From SHZI01 sp964371995 (GTDB taxonomy: Bacteria > Pseudomonadota > Gammaproteobacteria > Steroidobacterales > GCA-2729495), in the NCBI GenBank assembly GCA_964371995.1, contig CAYJPG010000049.1:1-18980 (forward strand): DNA of 18,980 bases. Reading direction: 5' to 3'. Positions 1 to 9,740 of the stretch are shown here, piece after piece. How positions within the stretch are numbered: position 1 is the first letter of the stretch; every line of letters begins with the position of its first letter. A program made the position numbers and the translations under genes. The notes under the pieces were generated by a model, which saw only the letters and a program-made list of their open reading frames with translations, did not search any database and had not been told where the DNA came from.

Positions 1-126
1 ATGGGCATGATGATGCTCTCGCCGATGCTGATCTCCCTGCCCTTCAAGATCATGCTCTTCGTTCTCGTCGACGGCTGGGGACTGATCATCGGCACCCTGG
101 CCAGCAGTTTTGCACCACACGTTTGA
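1..126 (+). CDS. fliP: Flagellar export gate protein FliP, C-terminal end only
   Basis: The window opens in frame 1 inside this gene, and 41 codons remain before TGA at 124-126. The readable segment starts with a methionine-rich stretch (GMMMLSPMLISLPFKIMLF) and continues as a hydrophobic helix ending in LASSF. This is the well-known C-terminal signature of FliP, a membrane protein of the flagellar type III export gate (FliP5FliQ4FliR1) in the basal body. The ATG at position 1 is an internal Met, not the start, because full FliP is about 240-250 residues and this covers only the last membrane helix. The order fliP-fliQ-fliR that follows is the standard one and supports the call. Confidence 0.93.
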   Translation: MGMMMLSPMLISLPFKIMLFVLVDGWGLIIGTLASSFAPHV

Positions 127-137
127 GGTTTGCTCCG

Positions 138-407
138 ATGACACCCGAAACCGTACTGACCATCGCCCGAGAGTCGCTGACCGTAACCACCCTGCTGGCT
201 GCGCCACTGCTGCTCGTAACGCTGGTGACCGGCGTACTGGTTGGCATCCTGCAGGCCGCAACCCAGATCAATGAAATGACCCTGTCGTTCATCCCGAAGC
301 TGCTGGCGCTGATGCTGACGCTGCTGATCGTCGGTCCGTGGATGCTGCAGCTGATCACCAGCTACACGCGGACCCTGTTCACCAGCATCCCGTCCATGCT
401 CGGCTGA
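138..407 (+). CDS. fliQ: Flagellar export gate protein FliQ
   Basis: This encodes an 89-residue protein with two hydrophobic helices (about residues 15-38 and 53-73) joined by the conserved AATQINEMTLSFIPKLLA loop that identifies FliQ. FliQ packs around FliP and FliR in the inner-membrane export gate that feeds rod, hook and filament subunits to the growing flagellum. I chose the ATG at 138 because it gives the usual family start (MTPE) and length and has GAGG at 125-128 at good spacing. A TTG start at 123 would add five residues and overlap the fliP stop. The start is 11 bp after fliP and the stop is 7 bp before fliR, consistent with one transcript. Confidence 0.95.
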   Translation: MTPETVLTIARESLTVTTLLAAPLLLVTLVTGVLVGILQAATQINEMTLSFIPKLLALMLTLLIVGPWMLQLITSYTRTLFTSIPSMLG

Positions 408-414
408 GACCCGC

Positions 415-1185
415 ATGTTCACCACGGTACAGATCGCTGACACTATCCTCGGTGTGCTGTGGACTGCGCTGCGTGTTGGTGGCGTCGTCATGCTCGCACC
501 CCTGCTCGGCGCAATGTATGTACCGCGGCGGATCCGGCTCGCGATGTCTCTGGTGCTGGCCGTGACCATGTTGCCGATCGCCGGATCGATGCCGGACATA
601 CAGCCGCTTAGCCCGGAGGGCATAATCGCCATTACCCAGGAACTGGCGGTAGGCATGGCGATCGGCTTCGTGCTGCGCCTCGCTACCGAAGCGGCGCTGC
701 TCGCCGGCCAGCTGATTTCCACCGGCATGGGACTTTCTTTCGCCACCGTCGTGGACCCGCAGAACGGCGGCATGCCGCTGCTCGGCCGCTTCTACATCGT
801 GGTGTCGTCGCTGGTTCTGCTGGCGACCAATGCACATCTCTCGCTGATCGCGCTGCTGGCACAGAGTTTCAAGGTGGTACCGATCGGCTCCGGCGGCCTG
901 TCGCCGGCCGACGCCCGCGCGATTGTGGAATTTGCAGGCCTGATGTTTGCCGGCGCCATCCAGCTCGCCCTGCCGTCCGTCGTCGCCATCCTGATGGTCA
1001 ACGTGGCTTTCGGCGTGATCAGCCGCGCCGCCCCCACGCTCAACCTGTTTGCGGTGGGCTTCCCGATCACGATCCTGCTCGGCCTCGCGATCCTCGTCAT
1101 GTCGCTGCAGACCCAGGGTCCGGTGTGGCTCGAACACATGACTGAAGCCTTCACGCTGCTGACCGGCATGCTGGGGAGCAGATAG
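415..1185 (+). CDS. fliR: Flagellar export gate protein FliR
   Basis: This encodes 256 residues, the normal FliR length, and is almost entirely hydrophobic with about six membrane segments. Landmarks include MYVPRRIRLAMSL near residue 40, the ELAVGMAIGFVLRL segment near residue 80, and GQLISTGMGLSFATVVDP near residue 100, all familiar in FliR. FliR is the single-copy subunit of the FliPQR gate. The ATG follows the fliQ stop by 7 bp, and the gene ends 2 bp before flhB, so translation is probably coupled. Its own ribosome site is weak (GAGAC just upstream), as is common inside such operons. Confidence 0.95.
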   Translation: MFTTVQIADTILGVLWTALRVGGVVMLAPLLGAMYVPRRIRLAMSLVLAVTMLPIAGSMPDIQPLSPEGIIAITQELAVGMAIGFVLRLATEAALLAGQLISTGMGLSFATVVDPQNGGMPLLGRFYIVVSSLVLLATNAHLSLIALLAQSFKVVPIGSGGLSPADARAIVEFAGLMFAGAIQLALPSVVAILMVNVAFGVISRAAPTLNLFAVGFPITILLGLAILVMSLQTQGPVWLEHMTEAFTLLTGMLGSR

Positions 1186-1187
1186 TC

Positions 1188-2348
1188 ATGGCGGATAACC
1201 AGACCCAGCAGGAAGACCGCACAGAACAAGCCACATCCAAGCGCCTGGATGACGCGCGGCGCAAGGGCCAGATCCCGCGCTCGCGCGAACTGAACATGGC
1301 CGTGGTACTGGTCACCGCCTGCGTGGCCTTGTACTCGGACCGGGCTGGTATCGCCGCCAGCGCCCGCGAACTCATGACCAACGCGCTGCGTATCGATCCT
1401 GCAGCACTCGCCGATCCCGGCTACATGACCACCGCGCTGGGCGAGGCGGTCTTCACAGCGCTGCGCATGTGCACACCGTTTTTTGCGGCACTGTGCGCCG
1501 CCGCGGTACTCGGCGCCGTCGCGATCGGCGGCTTCGTGTTCACACCGGATCCCGTGTCCTTCAAGTTTGAACGCATGGACCCGGTGGCCGGCATCGGCCG
1601 CATGTTCAGCGTGAACAGCCTCGTCGAGGTGCTCAAGGCGCTGGCCAAGGCTGCTGTAATCATCAGTTTCATCGTCGCGCTGCTGATGGGCAGCACCGAC
1701 TCACTGCTGGGACTGAGTGCGCAGTCCTTCAACGCTGCAATGGCTGAATCCACCTGGCTGGCACTGCTCGCACTCGCCGTATCCAGCGCCGCACTGCTGC
1801 TGATCGCCGCAGTCGATGCGCCCTGGCAGCTGTGGAGCTATGCACAGCGGATGAAGATGACCCGCAAGGAGATCGAGGATGAAGCAAAGGAATCTGATGG
1901 CCGCCCTGAAGTACGCAGCCGGATCCGCGCCTTGCAGCAGGAGACAGCCCGGCGGCGCATGCTGGCCGATGTGGCCAAAGCCGATGTGGTTGTCACCAAC
2001 CCGACCCACTTCGCTGTCGCCCTGCGCTACGACGACAAGCGCATGCGTGCACCCGTCGTGCTGGCCAAGGGTGCTGATCTGACCGCTGCCCGGATCCGTG
2101 AAGTCGCCACCGGACACAAGGTGGCACTGTTCGAATCGCCACTGCTGGCGCGCGCCCTGTACTGGAGTACCGACATCGGTCAGGAAATTCCGGCCCCGCT
2201 GTATCTGGCGGTCGCCCAGGTACTCACCTACATCTACCGCCTGCGCAATGCGCGGACGCTCGGCGGCGCCTGGCCGGAAAAACCGGCCGTCGAAGTCGAT
2301 CCGAAACTCGCCGGCGGCCCGCAGCAGCGGCGACGCCGGCGACGATAG
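1188..2348 (+). CDS. flhB: Flagellar export switch protein FlhB
   Basis: This encodes 386 residues. The N-terminus (EDRTEQATSKRLDDARRKGQ) is the classic FlhB/YscU opening. Four membrane segments lie between about residues 35 and 210, followed by the cytoplasmic domain. The self-cleavage motif NPTH is at residues 271-274 (bases 1998-2009). In the family, cleavage between N and P switches export from rod/hook to filament substrates. GGGGAG at 1173-1178 is a good ribosome site. The tail beyond the conserved domain ends in six consecutive arginines (residues 381-386), which is unusual and is listed separately as a finding. The gene sits between fliR and flhA, as expected. Confidence 0.96.
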   Translation: MADNQTQQEDRTEQATSKRLDDARRKGQIPRSRELNMAVVLVTACVALYSDRAGIAASARELMTNALRIDPAALADPGYMTTALGEAVFTALRMCTPFFAALCAAAVLGAVAIGGFVFTPDPVSFKFERMDPVAGIGRMFSVNSLVEVLKALAKAAVIISFIVALLMGSTDSLLGLSAQSFNAAMAESTWLALLALAVSSAALLLIAAVDAPWQLWSYAQRMKMTRKEIEDEAKESDGRPEVRSRIRALQQETARRRMLADVAKADVVVTNPTHFAVALRYDDKRMRAPVVLAKGADLTAARIREVATGHKVALFESPLLARALYWSTDIGQEIPAPLYLAVAQVLTYIYRLRNARTLGGAWPEKPAVEVDPKLAGGPQQRRRRRR

Positions 2349-2387
2349 TCCTTAACCCGTCAAAGCACCCCACAGCGGAATATCAGC

Positions 2388-4475
<2,088 letters not shown>

Positions 4476-4494
4476 TTCACGGAGAGATGTGACC

Positions 4495-5700
4495 ATGAAG
4501 ATCAGACGATTTACCGGCACAGACATGCGGGATGCCCTGCGCCAGGTGCGTAACGCCCTCGGCGCCGACGCAGTCATTCTGGAGACTGCGCACAACGCCA
4601 GCGGCGTAGAGATTTCCGCTGCGGTGGATACCGCCAGCGGTTCCAGCGAACCGGCGGCAAGCCCCACCCGGACTGCGGCCCGCAGCAGCCACACCGACAC
4701 TGAGGACGGACCCTGCGTGGTCATCAGTGGTACGGCGCGCAGCGGCGCAATGGCTACCGTCAGCGAAATGGAACAGATGCGCGCAGAGATGCGCTCGATC
4801 CGCTCTTTACTCGAAGCACAGCTCGGACGCCTGATCTGGGACGACCAGTCGCGGCAGACGCCGGAGATCGCCGGCTTGCTGCGCAATTTCAGTCAGCTCG
4901 GACTCGATGCGGATATCGCCCGGCAGCTTGCCGAGCATTCCGCCACCACGCATCCGGTCGGCGGCTGGACGGCCGTGCTGCGCACCCTCGTCGAAGAACT
5001 GCCGGTGGCTGATCGCGACCCCGTCAGCGACGGCGGCAGCTACGCGGTCATCGGTCCGACAGGCGTCGGCAAGACCACCACGATTGCCAAACTCGCGGCA
5101 CGGGCAGCGCTGCAGTACGGGCCAGACAGCGTCGGCCTGGTGACCACCGATACCTTCCGCGTGGCCGCTCGCGAACAGCTCGACACCTACGGCCAGATCA
5201 TCGGCATTCCCGTCAGTCATGCCAGCGACGCACAGAGCCTCAGTGAGGCCCTCGACGCACTGCAGGACAAGCGGCTGATCCTGATCGATACCGCTGGTCT
5301 CAGCCAGCGCGACCCGCGGCTGCCTGAGCAGCTGGCCCGGCTGGGCGCCACCAGATCCGACGTCACCACGCTGCTGGCACTGCCCGCCAATGCCCATGCC
5401 GGTGCGATGCAGGAAATTGTGGACGTGTTCCGGACTGTTGGACCGGCGGCATGCATCCTCACCAAGACGGATGAGGCAACGTCGCTCGGGGGTGCGCTGT
5501 CGGTACTGATTCGCAGCCGGCTGGCCCTGGCCTACGTCGCCAATGGCCAGCGCGTTCCCGAAGACATACACCTGATGCGTAACCGGCAGTCGTGGCTCGC
5601 CAAGATGGCTGTAGAGCTGATGCGCCGCGAAAACCGGGTGATCGATACCGATGAGTTGGCCGGCAGATTTACGGAGGTTGCGACCCATGCTTACGCCTGA
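4495..5700 (+). CDS. flhF: Polar flagellum placement GTPase FlhF
   Basis: This encodes 401 residues of the SRP-type GTPase that recruits the first basal-body parts to the cell pole. Residues 1-30 (MKIRRFTGTDMRDALRQVRN, then ALGADAVILET) are the standard FlhF start. Residues 45-85 are low-complexity Ser/Thr/Ala linker. The NG domain follows, with P-loop GPTGVGKT at 187-194, DTFRVAAREQL at 219-229, DTAG at 265-268 and the guanine-specificity motif TKTD at 323-326. I start at 4495 because it matches the family N-terminus and has GGAGAG at 4481-4486. An in-frame ATG at 4456 lies inside flhA and is unlikely. The 3' end overlaps flhG by 14 bp. Confidence 0.95.
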   Translation: MKIRRFTGTDMRDALRQVRNALGADAVILETAHNASGVEISAAVDTASGSSEPAASPTRTAARSSHTDTEDGPCVVISGTARSGAMATVSEMEQMRAEMRSIRSLLEAQLGRLIWDDQSRQTPEIAGLLRNFSQLGLDADIARQLAEHSATTHPVGGWTAVLRTLVEELPVADRDPVSDGGSYAVIGPTGVGKTTTIAKLAARAALQYGPDSVGLVTTDTFRVAAREQLDTYGQIIGIPVSHASDAQSLSEALDALQDKRLILIDTAGLSQRDPRLPEQLARLGATRSDVTTLLALPANAHAGAMQEIVDVFRTVGPAACILTKTDEATSLGGALSVLIRSRLALAYVANGQRVPEDIHLMRNRQSWLAKMAVELMRRENRVIDTDELAGRFTEVATHAYA

Positions 5701-6580
5701 ACACCAGGACATCGCGGGTCAGGCCGCCGGTCTCCGCCGCATGCGCAGTACCAAACCCGTCAAGGTGATCACCGTCACCGGCGGCAAGGGTGGCGTGGGA
5801 AAAACCAATATCTCGGCCAACCTGGCCGTGGCCATGTCGATGCTCGGTCGCCGGGTGATGCTGCTTGATGCTGATCTCGGACTGGCGAATATCGATGTGC
5901 TGCTCGGCCTTCAGCCAAGCCACTCGCTGGCGGATGTAGTCAGCGGCGCACGGAGTCTTGAGGAAGTAATCGTCGTCGGGCCTGCCGGCATCCGTGTTAT
6001 CCCTGGCGCATCGGGTCTGTCGAACATGGCCAACCTGACGCCCGCACAACATGCCGGCATCGTGCATGCCTTCAGCGAACTCACCGAAGATCTGGATGTA
6101 CTGATCGTCGATACCGCGGCCGGTCTTTCCGAAAGCGTGCTGCGCTTCTGCGAAGCCGGCAATGAAGTGCTGGTGGTGGTCTGCGACGAACCGACCTCCA
6201 TCACCGATGCCTACGCGCTGATCAAGGTGCTGAGCATGGAGCGCGGCGTGTCGCGTTTCCGCATCATCACCAACATGACGCACCAGGGCGGCGATGGCCG
6301 GCACCTGTTCGAAAAGCTGCTGCGCGTCACAGAACGCTTCCTGCAGGTCACGCTCGATCATGCAGGCAGCATTCCCTACGATGACCGCGTCTGGCGTGCC
6401 GTGCAGCTGCAGACGCCTTTTGTGACCTCGTTCCCAACCAGCCTCGCGGCATCTGCACTCAAGAAACTCGCCCTGCGTGCCGATAGCTGGGAGGAGCCCC
6501 GCGCGGCACGCGGCAATATCGAGTTTTTTGTGGAGCGCCTGATCCGGGCACAGCCAGGCCGGGAGACTGCACAGGCATGA
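5687..6580 (+). CDS. flhG: Flagellar number regulator FlhG (FleN), MinD/ParA-type ATPase
   Basis: This encodes 297 residues of the MinD-like ATPase that limits flagellar number by stimulating the FlhF GTPase and, in Pseudomonas and relatives, by antagonising FleQ. The deviant Walker A GGKGGVGKT is at residues 32-40, followed by MLLDADLGLANIDVLLGL at 58-75. The short N-terminal helix contains GQAAGLR where the family usually has DQAxxLR, the FlhF-activating motif; the leading Asp is replaced by Gly. The start at 5687 is supported by ACGGAGG at 5671-5677 and the expected length. An earlier in-frame ATG at 5651 would add 12 atypical residues. It overlaps flhF by 14 bp and fliA by ATGA. Confidence 0.94.
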   Translation: MLTPEHQDIAGQAAGLRRMRSTKPVKVITVTGGKGGVGKTNISANLAVAMSMLGRRVMLLDADLGLANIDVLLGLQPSHSLADVVSGARSLEEVIVVGPAGIRVIPGASGLSNMANLTPAQHAGIVHAFSELTEDLDVLIVDTAAGLSESVLRFCEAGNEVLVVVCDEPTSITDAYALIKVLSMERGVSRFRIITNMTHQGGDGRHLFEKLLRVTERFLQVTLDHAGSIPYDDRVWRAVQLQTPFVTSFPTSLAASALKKLALRADSWEEPRAARGNIEFFVERLIRAQPGRETAQA

Positions 6581-7326
6581 ACCCCGCAAACCGCTATGCA
6601 ACGGCCGCCGGGCAGTCGCCCGACGCGCTCGTGCAGGAGCACGCCCCGCTGGTGAAGCGCATCGCGAATCACCTGCGTGGCCGCCTGCCGCATGGCATAG
6701 AGCTGGATGACATGATCCAGGTCGGACTGATTGCGCTGCTCGATGCTGCGCGTCAGTACTCGCCGACCAAGGGCGCGAGTTTCGAGACCTACGCAAGCAT
6801 CCGCGTACGGGGTGCGATGCTCGATGAGGTCCGCAGTACGGACTGGGCACCGCGATCTGTTTATAGACGACAACGGGAACTGACGGCAGCCATCCAGAAA
6901 GTGGAAAACAGGACAGGAAAACCGGCTGAGCCGCGCGAGATCGCCACCGAACTGGGTATCTCGCTGGACGAATATTTCCAGATGGTGAGTGCTGCCACCA
7001 CGCATCGCCTGTTCAGTCTCGACCAGGAAGATGACAACGGCAGCACCGACACACGCATGCAGCAGATTCCGGACCCCGACACGGAACCCTGCGCTGAACT
7101 TGAATCCGATGAATTCCGCGCCGCGCTTGCCGAGGCCATCCGTTCACTGCCGGAACGCGAGGCTCTCGTCATGTCGCTCTACTACGAGGAGGAACTGAAT
7201 CTCAAGGAAATCGGCGAGGTACTGGGCGTCACGGAGTCACGTGTGTGCCAGATCCATGGTCAGGCCCTCAGCCGGGTGCGCTCCCGGGTGCATGCCGCAA
7301 TCGATGGCCTTGCGGTAACGCCCTGA
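6577..7326 (+). CDS. fliA: Flagellar sigma factor FliA (sigma-28)
   Basis: This encodes 249 residues, the usual FliA size. Region 2 spans about residues 20-100, with DDMIQVGLIALLDAARQY and the -10-recognising segment FETYASIRVRGAMLDEVR. Region 3 lies around 105-140. Region 4 is at 190-240, with LPEREALVMSLYYEEELNLK and a helix-turn-helix (EIGEVLGVTESRVCQIHGQA). FliA directs RNA polymerase to late flagellar genes such as flagellin and motor/chemotaxis genes, and is held by FlgM until the hook is complete. The ATG overlaps the flhG stop (ATGA), so translation is coupled; GGGAGA at 6561-6566 is the likely ribosome site. Confidence 0.96.
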   Translation: MNPANRYATAAGQSPDALVQEHAPLVKRIANHLRGRLPHGIELDDMIQVGLIALLDAARQYSPTKGASFETYASIRVRGAMLDEVRSTDWAPRSVYRRQRELTAAIQKVENRTGKPAEPREIATELGISLDEYFQMVSAATTHRLFSLDQEDDNGSTDTRMQQIPDPDTEPCAELESDEFRAALAEAIRSLPEREALVMSLYYEEELNLKEIGEVLGVTESRVCQIHGQALSRVRSRVHAAIDGLAVTP

Positions 7327-7380
7327 GCGGACTGCTGCCGGAATGACCCATATGCAAAACGCGATACAGCGAGAGCGTGA

Positions 7381-8121
7381 ATGGACGTATTGACTATCGG
7401 CGGCGTCGCGCTGGCCTTCTTCGCCATCATTATCGGCAGCATCCTCAAGGGTGCCGGCGTCGGCTCCCTGCTGAATCCGGCCGCATTCGTCATCGTATTC
7501 CTGGGTACCTTCGCATCGATCCTGATCCAGACGCCCAAAGCCACCTTCATACGTGCCTGGAAAATCGTACCGTGGATCTTCAAACCACCGCTGGAGGATC
7601 ACGAAAAACTGATTGCCAAGATGGTCGAGTGGAGTGAGATCGCCCGCAAACAGGGGCTGCTTGGCCTTGAGCCGGCACTGGAGTCAGAGCCGGATCCTTT
7701 TGCCCAGAAAGCGCTGCAGATGCTGGTAGACGGTACGGAACCGGACAAGATCCGCGAAGCCCTGGAAATGGATATCGAAGTCAAGGCAAAAGCCAATACG
7801 GCCAGTGCCAAGGTCTTCGAGGGCCTGGGTATCTATGCACCGACGCTCGGCATCATCGGTGCCGTACTCGGCCTGATCGCGGTAATGAAAAACCTGGCCG
7901 ACCCGAGCAAGCTCGGCCACGGTATCGCCGCGGCATTTACCGCCACCATCTACGGTATCGGACTGGCGAATCTATTTTTCCTGCCAATTGCCAACAAGCT
8001 CAAGGATGTGATCGGCAAGCAGACGCATACCAAGGAAATGATTATCGAAGGGATCATCGCCATTGCCGAAGGCGAGAACCCGCGCAACATCGAGGCCAAA
8101 CTCAAGGGATTTGCCGGCTAA
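7381..8121 (+). CDS. motC: Flagellar stator protein, MotA family (MotC type)
   Basis: This encodes 246 residues with four membrane helices (about 3-20, 33-50, 151-168, 181-203) and a large cytoplasmic loop between helices 2 and 3, the MotA/PomA plan. R89 and E97 fall where the torque-generating charged residues lie in MotA (ARKQGLLGLEP). The conserved prolines appear in YAPTLGIIGAVLG (P154) and LFFLPIANKL (P202). It forms the ion-driven stator with the next gene product. The name MotC follows the Pseudomonas gene order next to fliA; MotA would be equally valid. GAGAG at 7371-7375 precedes the ATG. The 54-bp gap after fliA holds no recognisable gene. Confidence 0.92.
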   Translation: MDVLTIGGVALAFFAIIIGSILKGAGVGSLLNPAAFVIVFLGTFASILIQTPKATFIRAWKIVPWIFKPPLEDHEKLIAKMVEWSEIARKQGLLGLEPALESEPDPFAQKALQMLVDGTEPDKIREALEMDIEVKAKANTASAKVFEGLGIYAPTLGIIGAVLGLIAVMKNLADPSKLGHGIAAAFTATIYGIGLANLFFLPIANKLKDVIGKQTHTKEMIIEGIIAIAEGENPRNIEAKLKGFAG

Positions 8122-8139
8122 GCCCGGCTGTCATCGACA

Positions 8140-9000
8140 ATGGCAAGGAAACACGAGCATGAAGATCACGTAAACCACGAGGCGTGGGCCATACCCTACG
8201 GCGATCTCGTGACCCTGCTGCTGGCGTTCTTTGTCGTCATGTACGCAACGTCCTCAGTCAACGAGGGCAAGTACAAAGTTCTCTCCGACTCGCTGAACGC
8301 GGCTTTTCGCGGCGCACCGCGCACCATGGAACCGATTTCCATCGGCGACAAGCCGGCCAAGTCCAAGGGTGACGATACCGTGGCCGGGATCAAGCCGGGC
8401 CAGGTCATCAAGCTTGAAGCCGACAAAAATGCAGAGCAGATGGCCCAGAAAACCCTGGCCGACAACGCAGCACTGCAAGGTCATCTGCAGAAGATGAGCG
8501 ACGACCTTGAATCCGCAATGCAGGAACTCATCGACCAGAAAATGATCCGGATCCAACGGGCACCGTCCTGGGTCGAGGTCGAGATCAAGGCGGATATTCT
8601 CTTTTCGAGCGGCAGCGCCGAGATCGAGTCTTCGGCAATGGCCGTGCTCGATCGCATTGCAGTCATCCTGGCCGCACGCCCCTACCCGATCCGCATTGAG
8701 GGGCACACAGATACGCGACCGATCAAGACCAGCCAGTTTCCGTCGAACTGGGAACTGTCGGCGGCGCGGGCAGCACGCATCGTGCGCCTCTTCGAAGGCC
8801 ATGGCATCGCATCCAGCCGGATGGTTGTAGCCGGTATGGGCGAAAACCGGCCATTGGCGAACAACAGCACCGAAGAGGGCCGCAACCGCAACCGGCGCGT
8901 CACCATCGTCATCCTTGGCAAACCGCCAGCTGAAGATGACCCGATGCCGGGCGGCATTGCCGAGCCGGCAGTGGAACCTCCTGTGGAGCCTGCAACATGA
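8140..9000 (+). CDS. motD: Flagellar stator protein, MotB family (MotD type)
   Basis: This encodes 286 residues. A short cytoplasmic N-terminus is followed by one membrane helix starting PYGDLVTLLLAFFVVMYA. D22 is the conserved ion-carrying aspartate of MotB. Residues 45-145 form a periplasmic linker with a likely helical stretch. The OmpA-like peptidoglycan-binding domain lies at about 148-262 (GHTDTRP at 188-194, NWELSAARA at 203-211, NRRV at 251-254). A Pro/Glu/Ala-rich tail of about 25 residues follows. With MotC it couples ion flow to rotation and anchors the stator to the wall. I see no convincing ribosome site, so translation may be coupled to motC, whose stop is 18 bp upstream. Confidence 0.92.
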   Translation: MARKHEHEDHVNHEAWAIPYGDLVTLLLAFFVVMYATSSVNEGKYKVLSDSLNAAFRGAPRTMEPISIGDKPAKSKGDDTVAGIKPGQVIKLEADKNAEQMAQKTLADNAALQGHLQKMSDDLESAMQELIDQKMIRIQRAPSWVEVEIKADILFSSGSAEIESSAMAVLDRIAVILAARPYPIRIEGHTDTRPIKTSQFPSNWELSAARAARIVRLFEGHGIASSRMVVAGMGENRPLANNSTEEGRNRNRRVTIVILGKPPAEDDPMPGGIAEPAVEPPVEPAT

Positions 9001-9164
9001 GTTCCGTAGACCGCATAGGCCCTGGCCTGCCGCCCAGCCGGATCGGGCGCATCGCCGACAAGCGTCGCAAACCGGAACGGGAGCAACGGCAGCGCCGCGA
9101 AAACAAGCAACCGCCGGAGAAAAGTTCCGACGGACGTAATCACATCATTGACGAACTTGCCTGA
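8997..9164 (+). CDS. Small basic protein of the flagellar operon, 55 residues, function unknown
   Basis: I do not recognise this protein. Its ATG overlaps the motD stop (ATGA), has GGAG at 8985-8988 eight bases upstream, and the frame is open for 55 codons to TGA at 9162-9164, 13 bp before the next gene. It starts with a Gly/Pro segment (MSSVDRIGPGLPPSRIGR). The middle is strongly charged and rich in Arg, Lys, Glu and Gln (residues 21-43), and it ends acidic (NHIIDELA). There is no membrane segment or signal peptide, and no cysteine. The tight placement and ribosome site argue that it is real. Its position suggests a cytoplasmic accessory role in motility, which is inference only. Confidence 0.72.
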   Translation: MSSVDRIGPGLPPSRIGRIADKRRKPEREQRQRRENKQPPEKSSDGRNHIIDELA

Positions 9165-9177
9165 AGGAAATCACACC

Positions 9178-9669
9178 ATGGCTATTATGGACACACTGAA
9201 TCCGGGAAGTTTCGATCTCGGCGGCATCGATATCAGCCTGCTGGGCGACTTCCTTGCCGGCACTGCCACGGTCCATCCGGCTGCACTGCTCGCCGGCGGA
9301 CTCGTGGCGCTATTCACGGTCGCTGCACTGGCAGTTTCCACCATGCGGCAGAAACGCCGGACGAAAGCACTGGAAGAGCGCTGTGACGATTCACACGATC
9401 GCCTGCAGGCCATCGAGATCCTGCTGGCCAATTCGACCAGTGAGGCCAGCATGCTGCGCCAGCGCGTCGAACATCTGGGCATTCGCCAGGAAAGCACCCT
9501 GAACAGCAACGCAAAGACCGGTCTGCGCCAGGCCATCGCCCTGTCCAGACACGGTGCGACGACCCGCCAGCTGATCGATACCTGCGAACTGAGTCAAGGC
9601 GAAGCGCACCTGATCCAGACACTCTATGGCCAGGCGGCAGGCGCTCCGGCGGCAGAGGAACTGCACTGA
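9178..9669 (+). CDS. DUF2802 membrane-anchored protein of the flagellar locus
   Basis: This encodes 163 residues. A membrane helix lies at about 35-55, followed by a basic stop-transfer (RQKRRTK), a probable coiled coil (about 62-105) and a compact C-terminal DUF2802 domain (about 114-152, LRQAIALSRHGATTRQLIDT and onward) that resembles a small helix-turn-helix fold. Members of this family recur next to the polar flagellar motor and chemotaxis genes of Pseudomonas and relatives, but their role is not established. I start at the ATG at 9178, with AAGGAAA at 9164-9170 as ribosome site; a TTG at 9148 in frame would overlap the previous gene. The topology places the domain in the cytoplasm near the inner membrane. 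Confidence 0.82.
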   Translation: MAIMDTLNPGSFDLGGIDISLLGDFLAGTATVHPAALLAGGLVALFTVAALAVSTMRQKRRTKALEERCDDSHDRLQAIEILLANSTSEASMLRQRVEHLGIRQESTLNSNAKTGLRQAIALSRHGATTRQLIDTCELSQGEAHLIQTLYGQAAGAPAAEELH

Positions 9670-9740
9670 CGATGCCGGCTGACGCTGGATCTGACAATTT
9701 TTCCAAGACAGACAAGAACACATACGTGGGAGTGACGACG

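Noticed and set aside
379..1137. Open frame of 252 codons on the - strand opposite fliR
   Set aside because: Its product is rich in His, Gln and Arg with no known fold, it lies wholly antisense to a clear fliR, and such long antisense frames are common in GC-rich coding DNA.
5669..6850. Open frame of 393 codons on the - strand opposite flhG and fliA
   Set aside because: It covers two well-supported genes, has shadow-type composition and no ribosome site or family resemblance.
7327..7380. Possible sigma-28 or sigma-54 promoter before motC
   Set aside because: I looked for a TAAA/GCCGATAA-like pair and for GG-N10-GC spacing and found neither, so motC is more simply read from the upstream transcript.
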